Positions 36,251 through 43,948 of a DNA stretch of 64,000 nt are shown in pieces. Under the pieces are notes generated by a model. The model ran no database searches. It had not been told where the DNA came from and saw only the letters and a program-made list of their open reading frames with translations. The stretch is from an uncultured Capnocytophaga sp. (GTDB taxonomy: Bacteria; Bacteroidota; Bacteroidia; Flavobacteriales; Flavobacteriaceae). How positions within the stretch are numbered: position 1 is the first letter of the stretch; each line of letters opens with the position of its first letter. The position numbers and the translations under genes were made by a program. The DNA is taken from assembly GCF_938029845.1 (NCBI RefSeq), contig NZ_CALHGG010000150.1, positions 16,648 through 80,647 of the forward strand, given 5' to 3'.

Positions 36251-36766
36251 TTATATAGCTACCTTTTTTACACTCTTTTTATATTGTGAGTTATCTAAGG
36301 AAAAAAGGAGTAACCCAAAAAGTAATGAAGCGCCACCTACAAGCAGTAATTTTGAAGTTTTGAGCGTATCATTATAGCTTTTTTTCTTAGTTACTATAGT
36401 TTGTGGATTATAAAACCTCCTTATTGGGTTTTCTTGATTTTCTTTTTCTTCCTTTTTTGGTGTTTCTTTTATTGTTTTGTTATTTTTGGGAGGTGTTACA
36501 ACAACTTCATCAAGTTCTTCGGCAATTTCTTTTAAAACTACATTGAAAGCAGCTGTATCTTTTTGTATAGGAGGAGATATTTTGGTCTCCCTACCTATAA
36601 AAGAGAAAACTAATTGACTACCTATAGGTGCATTGATTTTGTAATTACCATTGACATCTGTTGTAGTACCTTTTGTAGTGCCTTTGATGAGGATATTGAC
36701 ACCCAAAATAGGTTCGTTGTGCTCATCGGTAACCCGACCTATAATATATCGTTTTTCTGTTTCCAT
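36251..36766 (-). CDS. Carboxypeptidase-regulatory-like (SusC N-terminus-like) protein with membrane anchor
   Basis: 171 residues. Residues 8-80 form a CarboxypepD-reg-like domain (IIGRVTDEHNEPILGVNI, TTDVNGNYKINAPIGSQLVF). Residues 85-92 read LDEVVVTP, close to the LDEVVVTG that follows this domain in SusC/RagA TonB-dependent receptors. A charged linker and a C-terminal helix (KLLLVGGASLLFGLLLF) follow. There is no signal peptide and no beta barrel, so it is not a receptor. I infer that the phage-like element borrowed or mimics the receptor's N-terminal module, perhaps for attachment. Confidence 0.75.
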   Translation of the reverse strand: METEKRYIIGRVTDEHNEPILGVNILIKGTTKGTTTDVNGNYKINAPIGSQLVFSFIGRETKISPPIQKDTAAFNVVLKEIAEELDEVVVTPPKNNKTIKETPKKEEKENQENPIRRFYNPQTIVTKKKSYNDTLKTSKLLLVGGASLLFGLLLFSLDNSQYKKSVKKVAI

Positions 36767-36769
36767 AGC

Positions 36770-37222
36770 TTAAAAGAGTTTAGGGTATCGGTCTCTTATC
36801 TGTTTGTATTGGTCTTCGCTCAACTCTTCTTTGAACCATTCTTTTAGATTAAGCATTTTGCCTTTTTCTGTAGCAATTTTTCCAAAAAGGCGATTGTAAT
36901 AGGCACGCCTACCAAAGCGGTCATACACAATCTTCATTTGTACCTCGTCTAAATTGCTCATTACCTCAAGAATCTTATTAAAATCAGTTCCTGCGTCCTT
37001 CATAGCATTATGCAAGTCTTGAGCGTACTGCGAAACCAGCTCTCTGTTATTGGCAAAATCAGCGATAAGAGCCTTGTACTCCTGCTCGGATATTCCGTTA
37101 TAGTACTTCCCATATTTGCCATTGGGTACCTCTGATTCTTTATTTTTCTTGAGTAATAACGCCACAATAACGCTAAGTACTCCAGCACCACATATTCCCC
37201 ATAGTATGTATTCTTTTTTCAT
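36770..37222 (-). CDS. Membrane protein with annexin-like repeat
   Basis: 150 residues. An N-terminal helix (ILWGICGAGVLSVIVALLL) is followed by a helical domain. The stretch LHNAMKDAGTDFNKILEVMS followed by DEVQMKIVYDRFGRR matches the annexin repeat consensus (AMKGxGTDE, then IxxxYxxxFG). The next gene upstream carries a related stretch. Annexin-like folds bind membranes; calcium ligands cannot be confirmed here. The gene lies between the SusC-like gene and its paralogue in the operon. Confidence 0.65.
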   Translation of the reverse strand: MKKEYILWGICGAGVLSVIVALLLKKNKESEVPNGKYGKYYNGISEQEYKALIADFANNRELVSQYAQDLHNAMKDAGTDFNKILEVMSNLDEVQMKIVYDRFGRRAYYNRLFGKIATEKGKMLNLKEWFKEELSEDQYKQIRDRYPKLF

Positions 37223-37234
37223 AGTTGTTTGTTT

Positions 37235-37759
37235 TTAGAAAAAGGCGTTACCTACTTGTGCTCTGAGGGAAGCCAATTTTTCCCCACTGAACTGATCTTG
37301 TAACCATTGGCTTAAATCCATATCATTTTTATTCCCCATGGAAAAACTGGTGGCGGGGGTACGCTTGCCAAAAGCGTTATATATAGCCACATAGTTGTTG
37401 TGTCCCATACCTCTAAGGGCATTATATACATGGGTATAGTTGGCTCCCATACCATGCATGGCGCGATAGAGTGTTTCTGCTTTACTTTTGGCAAGCCCCG
37501 CACTGATAGAAGCAGGCTTTTGATTAGGATCATAGGACATTTTCCTAAAACGATGTTTCCAATAAAGGTTATAGAACAAAGTCCCACCAATGCCTAAAAC
37601 ACTCACCCCAAAGATGATAAGTCCTACATTGACGGCTGTTCTTGCCTTGCGCCCTGCGTATTCTATTGCTTCAGGGTGCTTGTCTAAGTATTTTCCTACA
37701 GAAGTAGCCGCTACGGTAGCTGCTACCCCACTAAGAGGTGTTTGTTTCTTTCGTGGCAT
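37235..37759 (-). CDS. Membrane protein with degenerate annexin-like repeat
   Basis: 174 residues. A basic N-terminus and one membrane helix (VNVGLIIFGVSVLGIGGTLFY, about 46-66) precede ETLYRAMHGMGANYTHVYNA and LRGMGHNNYVAIYNAFGKR. This parallels the annexin-like stretch of the neighbouring 150-residue protein, so the two are probably paralogues. The C-terminal DLSQWLQDQFSGEKLASLRA matches the neighbour's NLKEWFKEELSEDQYKQIRD, which strengthens that view. Confidence 0.65.
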   Translation of the reverse strand: MPRKKQTPLSGVAATVAATSVGKYLDKHPEAIEYAGRKARTAVNVGLIIFGVSVLGIGGTLFYNLYWKHRFRKMSYDPNQKPASISAGLAKSKAETLYRAMHGMGANYTHVYNALRGMGHNNYVAIYNAFGKRTPATSFSMGNKNDMDLSQWLQDQFSGEKLASLRAQVGNAFF

Positions 37760-37760
37760 G

Positions 37761-37943
37761 TTATACGAATTTTCTTAGGAGTTTCTCATTGGCTACGAAC
37801 TTTTTACGAAATTTTTCGTTGGTAGCGATCTCATGGAAAAGTGCTAATGTCTTATCGTCCAAAAGTGCTATGGCTTGTAGCTTGGTTTGGCGCGCTTGTG
37901 CGTCTATCGGATTGGTACTGTTAATTTTTATTGTAATGTCCAT
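37761..37943 (-). CDS. 60-residue helical protein, unknown function
   Basis: MDITIKINSTNPIDAQARQT opens the protein and the rest is helical with a basic end (EKFRKKFVANEKLLRKFV). It is tightly packed between two genes (1 and 13 bp gaps), which supports coding. No family is recognised. Confidence 0.55.
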   Translation of the reverse strand: MDITIKINSTNPIDAQARQTKLQAIALLDDKTLALFHEIATNEKFRKKFVANEKLLRKFV

Positions 37944-37956
37944 TTTTATTCAGTTT

Positions 37957-38751
37957 TTAGGATTGCTTACTGACTAATTCGCTGAGTTCCTTATAGAACT
38001 CTTGCTTTTCAAAAATTAGGTGTAATACCTTGAGCATAAAGGCGTCCACCTCAGCAGAGGTTTGGGCGAAGGCTTGAAAAAGCGCTGTCTTTCCTTCGGG
38101 TAGTTGGGGGATCTCTCCTTCGGCCCCTTGTAGGCCTGCCGAGGGAGCACCCTTGAACAAGCCCCAAAGAGCAGGTAGGTTTTGCACAATCCCCAAGAGC
38201 ATTTCATTATTACCCTTAGCTTTGGCTTCGCTAAACTTGTCCGCTAAGCGTTCTTCCTTGAGCGAGGCCATTTCTTGTTCTAATCTTTCGTTTTTCTCTT
38301 TCAGAAACTTATTCTCCGTTTCCAATCGGGCTTGGTCATGTGCTCGTACATGTAAGTCCATGATCTGAGGGAATCCTAACCCAGGCATACCCATAAGGCC
38401 TTGTTGTATAGGAGTGGTGGCAACCATAGGAGCAGGGGCAACTATAGGCGTAGGAGCGGCAACCTCTTCTTGTGCTTGCACTTCCTCCTTGGGGCTAAGG
38501 GTGAAACTCTTAGGCGTAGAAAAACTACGAGTTGTATTGCCTAGCTTGCGCCTTTCCTCCACAATGATCTGACGAATCCCCTGGCCAAGTAAGCCATTGA
38601 AGAACGCCTCTACACTACCATATTGCTCTTCCATACGTGCCGCTGATATGGAACGTACTAAGGGCTGCCCAGTTTCCTGATTGATCACCGTGAGTAGGAC
38701 ACTGGGGGAGCTTTTGAATCTGTTAATAATATCAATGAGTTCTTGTTTCAT
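37957..38751 (-). CDS. Coiled-coil protein, possible scaffold
   Basis: 264 residues. An N-terminal domain (MKQELIDIINRFKSSPSVLL to about 75), a Pro/Ala/Val linker (VAAPTPIVAPAPMVATTPI), a coiled coil (about 140-175, ENKFLKEKNERLEQEMASL) and a C-terminal helical domain. The start overlaps the preceding stop by 4 bp. Its place directly after the beta-rich capsid candidates would suit an assembly scaffold, but this is inference. Confidence 0.58.
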   Translation of the reverse strand: MKQELIDIINRFKSSPSVLLTVINQETGQPLVRSISAARMEEQYGSVEAFFNGLLGQGIRQIIVEERRKLGNTTRSFSTPKSFTLSPKEEVQAQEEVAAPTPIVAPAPMVATTPIQQGLMGMPGLGFPQIMDLHVRAHDQARLETENKFLKEKNERLEQEMASLKEERLADKFSEAKAKGNNEMLLGIVQNLPALWGLFKGAPSAGLQGAEGEIPQLPEGKTALFQAFAQTSAEVDAFMLKVLHLIFEKQEFYKELSELVSKQS

Positions 38752-39011
38752 TCTATGTTACATTTTTGCAGGGCACGATAGTCCAAAATAGCTTCTCCAT
38801 GTCCGTCCTCAAAGGTAATCTCAAAGTCTATATCGGTAGCCGTGCCGTCTCCGTCAAACTGGTAGTAATCTCCTTTCTCCAATGTCCTTTCTCTGAAAGA
38901 CACCTTACTATTGGCTGCATTGTACAGCGTAAGTGAGGTAACTCCTTTCAGCAGAAAGGCCGTATCGGAGAAAATTTTTTGGGTAATCCATTTGGTTTTA
39001 CGCATTTTCAC
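38748..39011 (-). CDS. Small beta-rich protein, possible minor capsid component
   Basis: 87 residues. LLKGVTSLTLYNAANSKVSF and KGDYYQFDGDGTATDIDFEI suggest a small beta barrel. It overlaps the preceding gene by 14 bp, and the following gene overlaps its stop. No family is recognised. Confidence 0.58.
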   Translation of the reverse strand: MKMRKTKWITQKIFSDTAFLLKGVTSLTLYNAANSKVSFRERTLEKGDYYQFDGDGTATDIDFEITFEDGHGEAILDYRALQKCNIE

Positions 39012-39369
39012 AAGTATTAAAGCGTGTGTCTTCGTAGATCAGTATGAGCTGTCCTTTGAAATCTTTGCCAGTAACAGGCTCATCTGCGATAATCTCTAAG
39101 GTGTAAGTTTTGCCTTGTGTTTCGAAATCCACTGGCTTACAACCTGTAAAGTAACAACTCTCACGGGAACGATAGTTCTTGATGTGTTGCATTTTGGAAA
39201 TGTAAGTTCCGTCATCGGCTTTTACTCCTACATTGGCCACAAAGTCTTCTCCCTTGTTGTGATATAGGAGCAAGCCAATCACACGCCCTGCTACAGGAGT
39301 GAAAAAAACATTGTTGCCCGTTTGGCCTACAGGGATTTTTATGTTATATACTTCTTCTTTGGTGTGCAT
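38998..39369 (-). CDS. Beta-rich protein, candidate second capsid protein
   Basis: 123 residues with strongly alternating beta sequence (EEVYNIKIPVGQTGNNVFF, GRVIGLLLYHNKGEDFVANV, KDFKGQLILIYEDTRF). The size would fit a single jelly-roll. It comes directly after the terminator-like hairpin behind the 182-residue capsid candidate. Some tailless phages (P23-77 type) build capsids from two single-barrel proteins; that comparison is an inference from length and order only. Confidence 0.55.
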   Translation of the reverse strand: MHTKEEVYNIKIPVGQTGNNVFFTPVAGRVIGLLLYHNKGEDFVANVGVKADDGTYISKMQHIKNYRSRESCYFTGCKPVDFETQGKTYTLEIIADEPVTGKDFKGQLILIYEDTRFNTCENA

Positions 39370-39406
39370 GATCTTTCTTTTGTCAAGTTAAAAACAAATT
39401 ATCAAA

Positions 39407-39435
39407 AAAGCCCTGCCTTACAAGGGCAAGGCTTT
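39407..39435 (-). terminator. Internal terminator after the capsid candidate
   Basis: AAAGCC and GGCTTT, extended inward through one mismatch, give a stem of about 12 bp followed on the minus strand by TTTTTT. It lies within the long operon, so it should act as a leaky terminator that lowers expression of genes further downstream. Confidence 0.7.
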
Positions 39436-39463
39436 GACATTGATAATTATTAAGAGAAAAAAA

Positions 39464-40012
39464 TTAGTTCGTAAAGAACTCAAACCCACGCAATTCTATA
39501 CGTACAAATTGGGTTTGTGTTGCAGGCACACTAGCCCCTTGAGGGAATTGCCAAGAGATGTTGATTTCTTTTTCAGGAACAATTACAGGAGCGGAAGCAA
39601 TGCTGCGGAAACCGTTATCTTCGCCTGAACCATTTTGTGCATACACTAAATCAGAAACAGGAAGGATTAGCAAATCTTCGTCCTGCGCAATCTTGATTTC
39701 GGAGTTCAAGATAGCCGCATGGGCTTCGCTTTTCCACTTAGCTTCTTGCAAAGAGGTTGCTGTATCCTCAGTGAGTACACGAATGCCATCAATAACGAAA
39801 TAGCGTCCCTTATTGAGTTTGTTTGCGTCAAAGGAGGTTTCTCCCACGAGCTTTTTGGTATTGCTATCAATGAGCAATACCACAGAACTTTTCCCTTTTC
39901 CGTCAAAGGTGAGGTACTGAGTTCTATCCATTACTTTTGCATTGCGGGTATCTACCCCCATTGCGGTAAGAACGTGATTGGAACGTTCTAACTGAACTTG
40001 TCTGTTGTCCAT
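39464..40012 (-). CDS. Best candidate for the major capsid protein
   Basis: 182 residues, beta-rich: RTQYLTFDGKGKSSVVLLID, KGRYFVIDGIRVLTE, EKEINISWQFPQGASVP and TQTQFVRIELRGFEFFTN. There is no membrane helix, linker or cysteine. It is the only gene of the operon followed directly by a strong internal hairpin, as expected for a gene needed in high amounts. The size suits a single jelly-roll capsid protein. I recognise no specific family. A tail or spike protein is the main alternative. Confidence 0.55.
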   Translation of the reverse strand: MDNRQVQLERSNHVLTAMGVDTRNAKVMDRTQYLTFDGKGKSSVVLLIDSNTKKLVGETSFDANKLNKGRYFVIDGIRVLTEDTATSLQEAKWKSEAHAAILNSEIKIAQDEDLLILPVSDLVYAQNGSGEDNGFRSIASAPVIVPEKEINISWQFPQGASVPATQTQFVRIELRGFEFFTN

Positions 40013-40053
40013 TGTTTAAAATTTTAAATTTAAAATTAATACTTCATTAGGGC

Positions 40054-40554
40054 TTATACATAGGTTTCTCTTGGGGTGAAACCTGTAAGCGGATTACGGG
40101 CTTGTTTTTCTTCTACGATCTCCTCATAAGGAGTGTAGTAGCTATCCTCATAGACTGGGGTATAGTCAAACCATTCAGGTTCGCCAAGTCCTTCCGTTTC
40201 TTGGCAAGGGCAACCAAGGCCAAGGGCATGTTTTACGGTGTCTCCAGCCTTGCTGGTATCGGTAAACTCACGCGCTAAGGCTATTCCCTGCGCTCCTGCC
40301 ATACCAATTAAGGCACCACGTACAGCTGTAGCAGCCGTATCATTTCCGTCTACACAAGCAAGTCCTACCAGAGCCACTGCTACAGCACCTCCTTTGACCA
40401 ATTTACGCTTGGTTTCGTCCTTTTTGCTATCGGCAGAAGGTTTCTTTGTAAGCTCTGCCACGAGCAGGTTAGAGGCCGCTGCTCCAGCCACTGCGGAACC
40501 TCCCATGACAAGGGCTCCTGTCAGATTCTCTGTTTTGGGTTTCTTAAAATTCAT
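40054..40554 (-). CDS. Hydrophobic membrane protein with Gly/Ala-rich helices
   Basis: 166 residues from ATG 40554 (MNFKKPKTENLTGALVMGG), 1 bp after the preceding stop; a longer frame from 40584 would overlap that gene and is rejected. Three Gly/Ala-rich helices (VMGGSAVAGAAASNLLVA, GGAVAVALVGLACV, AVRGALIGMAGAQGIALA) resemble the small membrane proteins of membrane-containing phages. The C-terminal part is acidic and Tyr-rich, with a paired CPC near residue 115. Confidence 0.65.
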   Translation of the reverse strand: MNFKKPKTENLTGALVMGGSAVAGAAASNLLVAELTKKPSADSKKDETKRKLVKGGAVAVALVGLACVDGNDTAATAVRGALIGMAGAQGIALAREFTDTSKAGDTVKHALGLGCPCQETEGLGEPEWFDYTPVYEDSYYTPYEEIVEEKQARNPLTGFTPRETYV

Positions 40555-40555
40555 A

Positions 40556-40783
40556 TCAAACCTTTTTAGTATTAGAGGAGGCAAGACAATAACCTGCTAC
40601 AAAAGCAAGGCCTACATGCCACCATTTTAATTTGTTATCTGTTGTTTGTTTTTCGGTTAAGTTGTTGTTATCACTTATAGGCACTTCTCTTATGTATATC
40701 ACTTGGGGAGTGTCTTTTACGGCGGGTAGTTCTACTTGTTCTACTCGTTTTTGCGGTGTGGAACGAGGCATACATGGGTGCAT
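40556..40783 (-). CDS. Small tail-anchored membrane protein
   Basis: 75 residues. A Pro/Arg-rich N-terminus (MHPCMPRSTPQKRVEQVELP; ATG 40771 is an alternative start) and a C-terminal helix (WWHVGLAFVAGYCLASS) with tail NTKKV. No signal peptide. The gene abuts the next one. It adds to the series of small C-terminally anchored proteins in this operon. Confidence 0.6.
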   Translation of the reverse strand: MHPCMPRSTPQKRVEQVELPAVKDTPQVIYIREVPISDNNNLTEKQTTDNKLKWWHVGLAFVAGYCLASSNTKKV

Positions 40784-40800
40784 AGTTTCTATTTTTTTAG

Positions 40801-42087
40801 TTATAAAACAGGTAATTTTTTGATCTTCACATCTGAAAACTTATCTATCCAAGGGGCAATATCTAAGTGATTGGTAGGTGCTTTCTGTTCGTAATAACGT
40901 GTCTTCTGTACTAAGGCATTGAACACTCGGCTATCGCCTGATAGGATTCCCAAATCGCTTTGTGTAACTTGAAACACATTATTGACAGCCTTGTTGAGAG
41001 GCTCCAATAGTTTAAGACCTTCGCGTATTTCCTCTTCGGTAATCACAGGTAGTTGTAACAGAGCGGTCTTTGGATAGGCAAAACGGCCTAATCGTTCTTG
41101 AAAGCTCCCCTGAGTGGTAAGCAGCTTGTTACGCCCAAAATAATCACATACGGGCGATTGCTTTACGCTCTTATCCACACTGGCAGGGACATTCACAGTC
41201 CAACCATTCATCACCAAAGGCTTAGCAAAGAAATTCCAAAGCCTTGCTATAACACATTCTTCAGAGAGTGTATAAAAATCCTTTTTGGAAAAGAAAAAGT
41301 AATTTTGGGCTGCTCCTGTTCGTTTTAGAGGCTGATTGGCTGCTATCTGTTGCCCATTTAGAACGAAATAGTGTGAAAATATTTCTCCTAATCGCTCTTG
41401 GCGAGTTTGGTAAGGATTGTCCTTTCCCACTCCCTGTTGTACCAATGCTTCGTCTTTTGTTTTTCCCCTATAATACACACATGTCTCTATTCGTGGAAAA
41501 CGAATAGGGCTGCTGTTATCCAGCTTGATTTTCTTGGCAAACTTCATAGGAGCAATCATAAGACTGTTATTTCCTGTAAAGGGTTTAGCTCCATAGAAAT
41601 CAACGAACTCAGGACGACTACCATAGGCGTAAAGTCTCCCTTTCTGAATCCTATGTAGGAAGGGATACAGTAGCGCATAGAGCAAAGCATGTCCTAAGTA
41701 ACTACGTGTGTTTTTGGCATCTACAAAGCCCCTTGTGTAGGAGTTTGACCCTTGTCTATCAAAGAGGATTCCCCAGTAATAACCGTTGAAAAAAGCAAAA
41801 GAACTTATTTGGTTGGCTACCTTTTTGAGCAATATGGTTTCTGCTATAGGCTTAAAAGCATCGGCCTTGATCATAGCTTGTTCCACCGCAGGGGGGAGCT
41901 TGCCTGTTTGCTGAGCTTCTCGTGCAATAGCCTGCAAGTCACCAAACTTCTGACACTGCAAGAAAAAGGCATTGTTATAAGAGTTCATCGCGGTATGTAC
42001 ATTCTTGATTAACTCTTTTAGCCGTGGGGTAAATTCGTACTTAAGGTACTGAAAATCTCCTTGAAATTCTATATTAATGTTTGCCAT
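40801..42087 (-). CDS. 428-residue protein of unknown function, no membrane helix
   Basis: The protein opens MANINIEFQGDFQYLKYEFT, with a helical region to about 120 and then mixed sequence rich in aromatic residues (FAFFNGYYWGILFDRQGSNSY, LGHALLYALLYPFLHRIQKG). No known motif is visible. It overlaps the upstream 622-residue gene by 14 bp and is the second or third gene of the operon. Its size and position fit a vertex, spike or assembly protein; this is a guess. Confidence 0.6.
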   Translation of the reverse strand: MANINIEFQGDFQYLKYEFTPRLKELIKNVHTAMNSYNNAFFLQCQKFGDLQAIAREAQQTGKLPPAVEQAMIKADAFKPIAETILLKKVANQISSFAFFNGYYWGILFDRQGSNSYTRGFVDAKNTRSYLGHALLYALLYPFLHRIQKGRLYAYGSRPEFVDFYGAKPFTGNNSLMIAPMKFAKKIKLDNSSPIRFPRIETCVYYRGKTKDEALVQQGVGKDNPYQTRQERLGEIFSHYFVLNGQQIAANQPLKRTGAAQNYFFFSKKDFYTLSEECVIARLWNFFAKPLVMNGWTVNVPASVDKSVKQSPVCDYFGRNKLLTTQGSFQERLGRFAYPKTALLQLPVITEEEIREGLKLLEPLNKAVNNVFQVTQSDLGILSGDSRVFNALVQKTRYYEQKAPTNHLDIAPWIDKFSDVKIKKLPVL

Positions 42088-43942
42088 TTTTCTTATCGTT
42101 TTCGTTAATTACATACAGGCCTGCCCCTGCCACTAAGAGCCAAATCCACCAAAGGCTTTTCTTTTTAGATTTCTTCTCTTGCACAGCAGGCTGTGTAGGT
42201 GCTGTCGGAGCCAATTGACTTTTTCCTTGGTTTGGCACTGTAGGTGTCGGCTGGCTTTTTGCTTGGTTCGGCACTGTGGGTGTCGGCTGGCTTTTTCCTT
42301 GGTTCGGCACTGTAGGTGTCTGCTGGCTTTTTCCTTGGTTCGGCACTGTGGGTGTCGGCTGGCTTTTTCCTTGGTTCGGCACTGTGGGTGTCGGCTGGCT
42401 TGGTGCACTTGGTTTAAGAACTTGTCCTCCTTGGGGCCTTGCGGGGGCAGGTGTATAAGGACTATAAGGATACTCATTAGTATAGCCATTGGGGTTTATC
42501 AAACCTCCATTCTGTGAGAATTGAGAGGGAGATTGCCCGTTAGGATCCGTAGGCGAAGGGAACAACTCCCTTTTGAGGTAGTTGAAATTATCGTCATAGT
42601 CATTGATATTCATACCCATAGCCTTAAAAGCCTCTATCACTTTAGGATTGGTACGCAATAGTTGCTGACAATCAGGGGCTACCGAACCTCTACCACGTGT
42701 GTTATACTTATCGTGGCGGCTTTTGGCCGCTTTAAGCAACTTGATTAGATCTTGTGGCTTGGCATTGTGATAAGGGTGTTCCTTCCTAAGAAAAGCACCC
42801 ATCACCAAACTCATATTCAAGCACTGACTGTTTACAAAATTCTCTTCTGTCTTACTCGTTATCTTAGGGTTCCAAGGAGTGTCCCAGTTGTGTAGGTAAG
42901 CGGCCTTGTCATAAGCGTCAGCGGAGTTCAACCAGTTCATGGCATTGTAATAATCCGCTTCGTCAGAGGTGAGATAGCCCTCTAAGGCTAATGTTTTTAT
43001 AATCGTTTCTCCAAACTTGAACATCTCCTTACGGCCTTTCTCATCGGCAAATTCTTTTTCAAAGAACGTAGCTTTAGGGCTTGCAGCGTCATTGAAATCA
43101 GAAAAGGTAAGCCCTGCCCCTATAAATTCTTTCTTACGCTTGAATTGTATGGCATAAAGTTCAAAGGTAATGTCCTTTCTTCGGTCTCTTCCTAGGCCTA
43201 TAGGTTCAGGTCCTAGACCCATACTAAGATAATCTTCATCAAAAATGCCATCAGCCAAGGAAACATTTATCTTTGTCCAAGTAATATCATAAACCCTTTC
43301 GTAACTCTTTATCTTGCCTAAGAAGTTGTTTTTTAGGTCTCTTGTAAGCCGAGCTAACTGTTCTGTATTCTTTTTACTGGTATCACTTTTCCAGCTTTCA
43401 GCTGCTTCTTTGGCAAAGAAAGCCTCATAGATCGTAAGCCCCTTGAGTGCACTATTGATAATTGTCTGTACCAATTCGTCTTGGATAGCTGTAGCCGAAG
43501 CCATAGTGGCTAATCCTCCTGAGAACACAGGTTTGCCATTCTCCACCTTGCCTGTACGCTGTCCTAGGACACTTGCCTCGTAATAGTGGCTGATCTTGTC
43601 CCAGGCCTTGCCTGTTCGCTCTCCGTCCCAAGCGGCTTTATCCTTGAAAAGTCCTATATGAGAGGCCAATCCTATAATTGCTGCCACGCCCGCCAATATC
43701 CAGCCAACAGGGTTCCAAGCATTGGAAAGAGCCCCCATAGCTATAAGTCCTAGTATAACCCCCGAAAGTTTCTCATGAACCGAGAGGGAAAGCTGTGCGT
43801 GTTTTTGCAGGTTGCTTTCGTATTCCTCATAAGTCATGTTGATTACTGGGTCATAATTCGTGTTCGTAATCTCAGCGGCTCCGATAGGCCCTTGTAACTT
43901 TCCCTCCTCTGAGGTATCAGGAATAAGATAAGCTCCTTTCAT
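42074..43942 (-). CDS. Large protein with 12-residue Pro repeats and C-terminal anchor
   Basis: 622 residues. Two hydrophobic segments near residues 60-92 (SGVILGLIAMGALSNAW, VGWILAGVAAIIGLASHIGLF), a large globular part to about 480, a Pro/Gln-rich linker with six units of the type KSQPTPTVPNQG (about 525-590, 36-bp period) and a C-terminal helix (LWWIWLLVAGAGLYVI) with a basic tail. The plan matches the other anchored proteins of the operon. I recognise no enzymatic motif. A virion membrane protein with a spike or pore role is possible. Confidence 0.65.
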   Translation of the reverse strand: MKGAYLIPDTSEEGKLQGPIGAAEITNTNYDPVINMTYEEYESNLQKHAQLSLSVHEKLSGVILGLIAMGALSNAWNPVGWILAGVAAIIGLASHIGLFKDKAAWDGERTGKAWDKISHYYEASVLGQRTGKVENGKPVFSGGLATMASATAIQDELVQTIINSALKGLTIYEAFFAKEAAESWKSDTSKKNTEQLARLTRDLKNNFLGKIKSYERVYDITWTKINVSLADGIFDEDYLSMGLGPEPIGLGRDRRKDITFELYAIQFKRKKEFIGAGLTFSDFNDAASPKATFFEKEFADEKGRKEMFKFGETIIKTLALEGYLTSDEADYYNAMNWLNSADAYDKAAYLHNWDTPWNPKITSKTEENFVNSQCLNMSLVMGAFLRKEHPYHNAKPQDLIKLLKAAKSRHDKYNTRGRGSVAPDCQQLLRTNPKVIEAFKAMGMNINDYDDNFNYLKRELFPSPTDPNGQSPSQFSQNGGLINPNGYTNEYPYSPYTPAPARPQGGQVLKPSAPSQPTPTVPNQGKSQPTPTVPNQGKSQQTPTVPNQGKSQPTPTVPNQAKSQPTPTVPNQGKSQLAPTAPTQPAVQEKKSKKKSLWWIWLLVAGAGLYVINENDKKNGKH

Positions 43943-43948
43943 AGGGTT

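Noticed and set aside
36251-36766. True TonB-dependent receptor fragment
   Set aside because: It has no signal peptide, plug or barrel, and ends in a membrane helix with an intact reading frame, so it is not a broken SusC gene.
42133-42517. Frames with Cys/Arg or Trp/Gly repeats in the 42.2-42.5 kb region
   Set aside because: Alternative-frame readings of the 36-bp repeats of the 622-residue gene.
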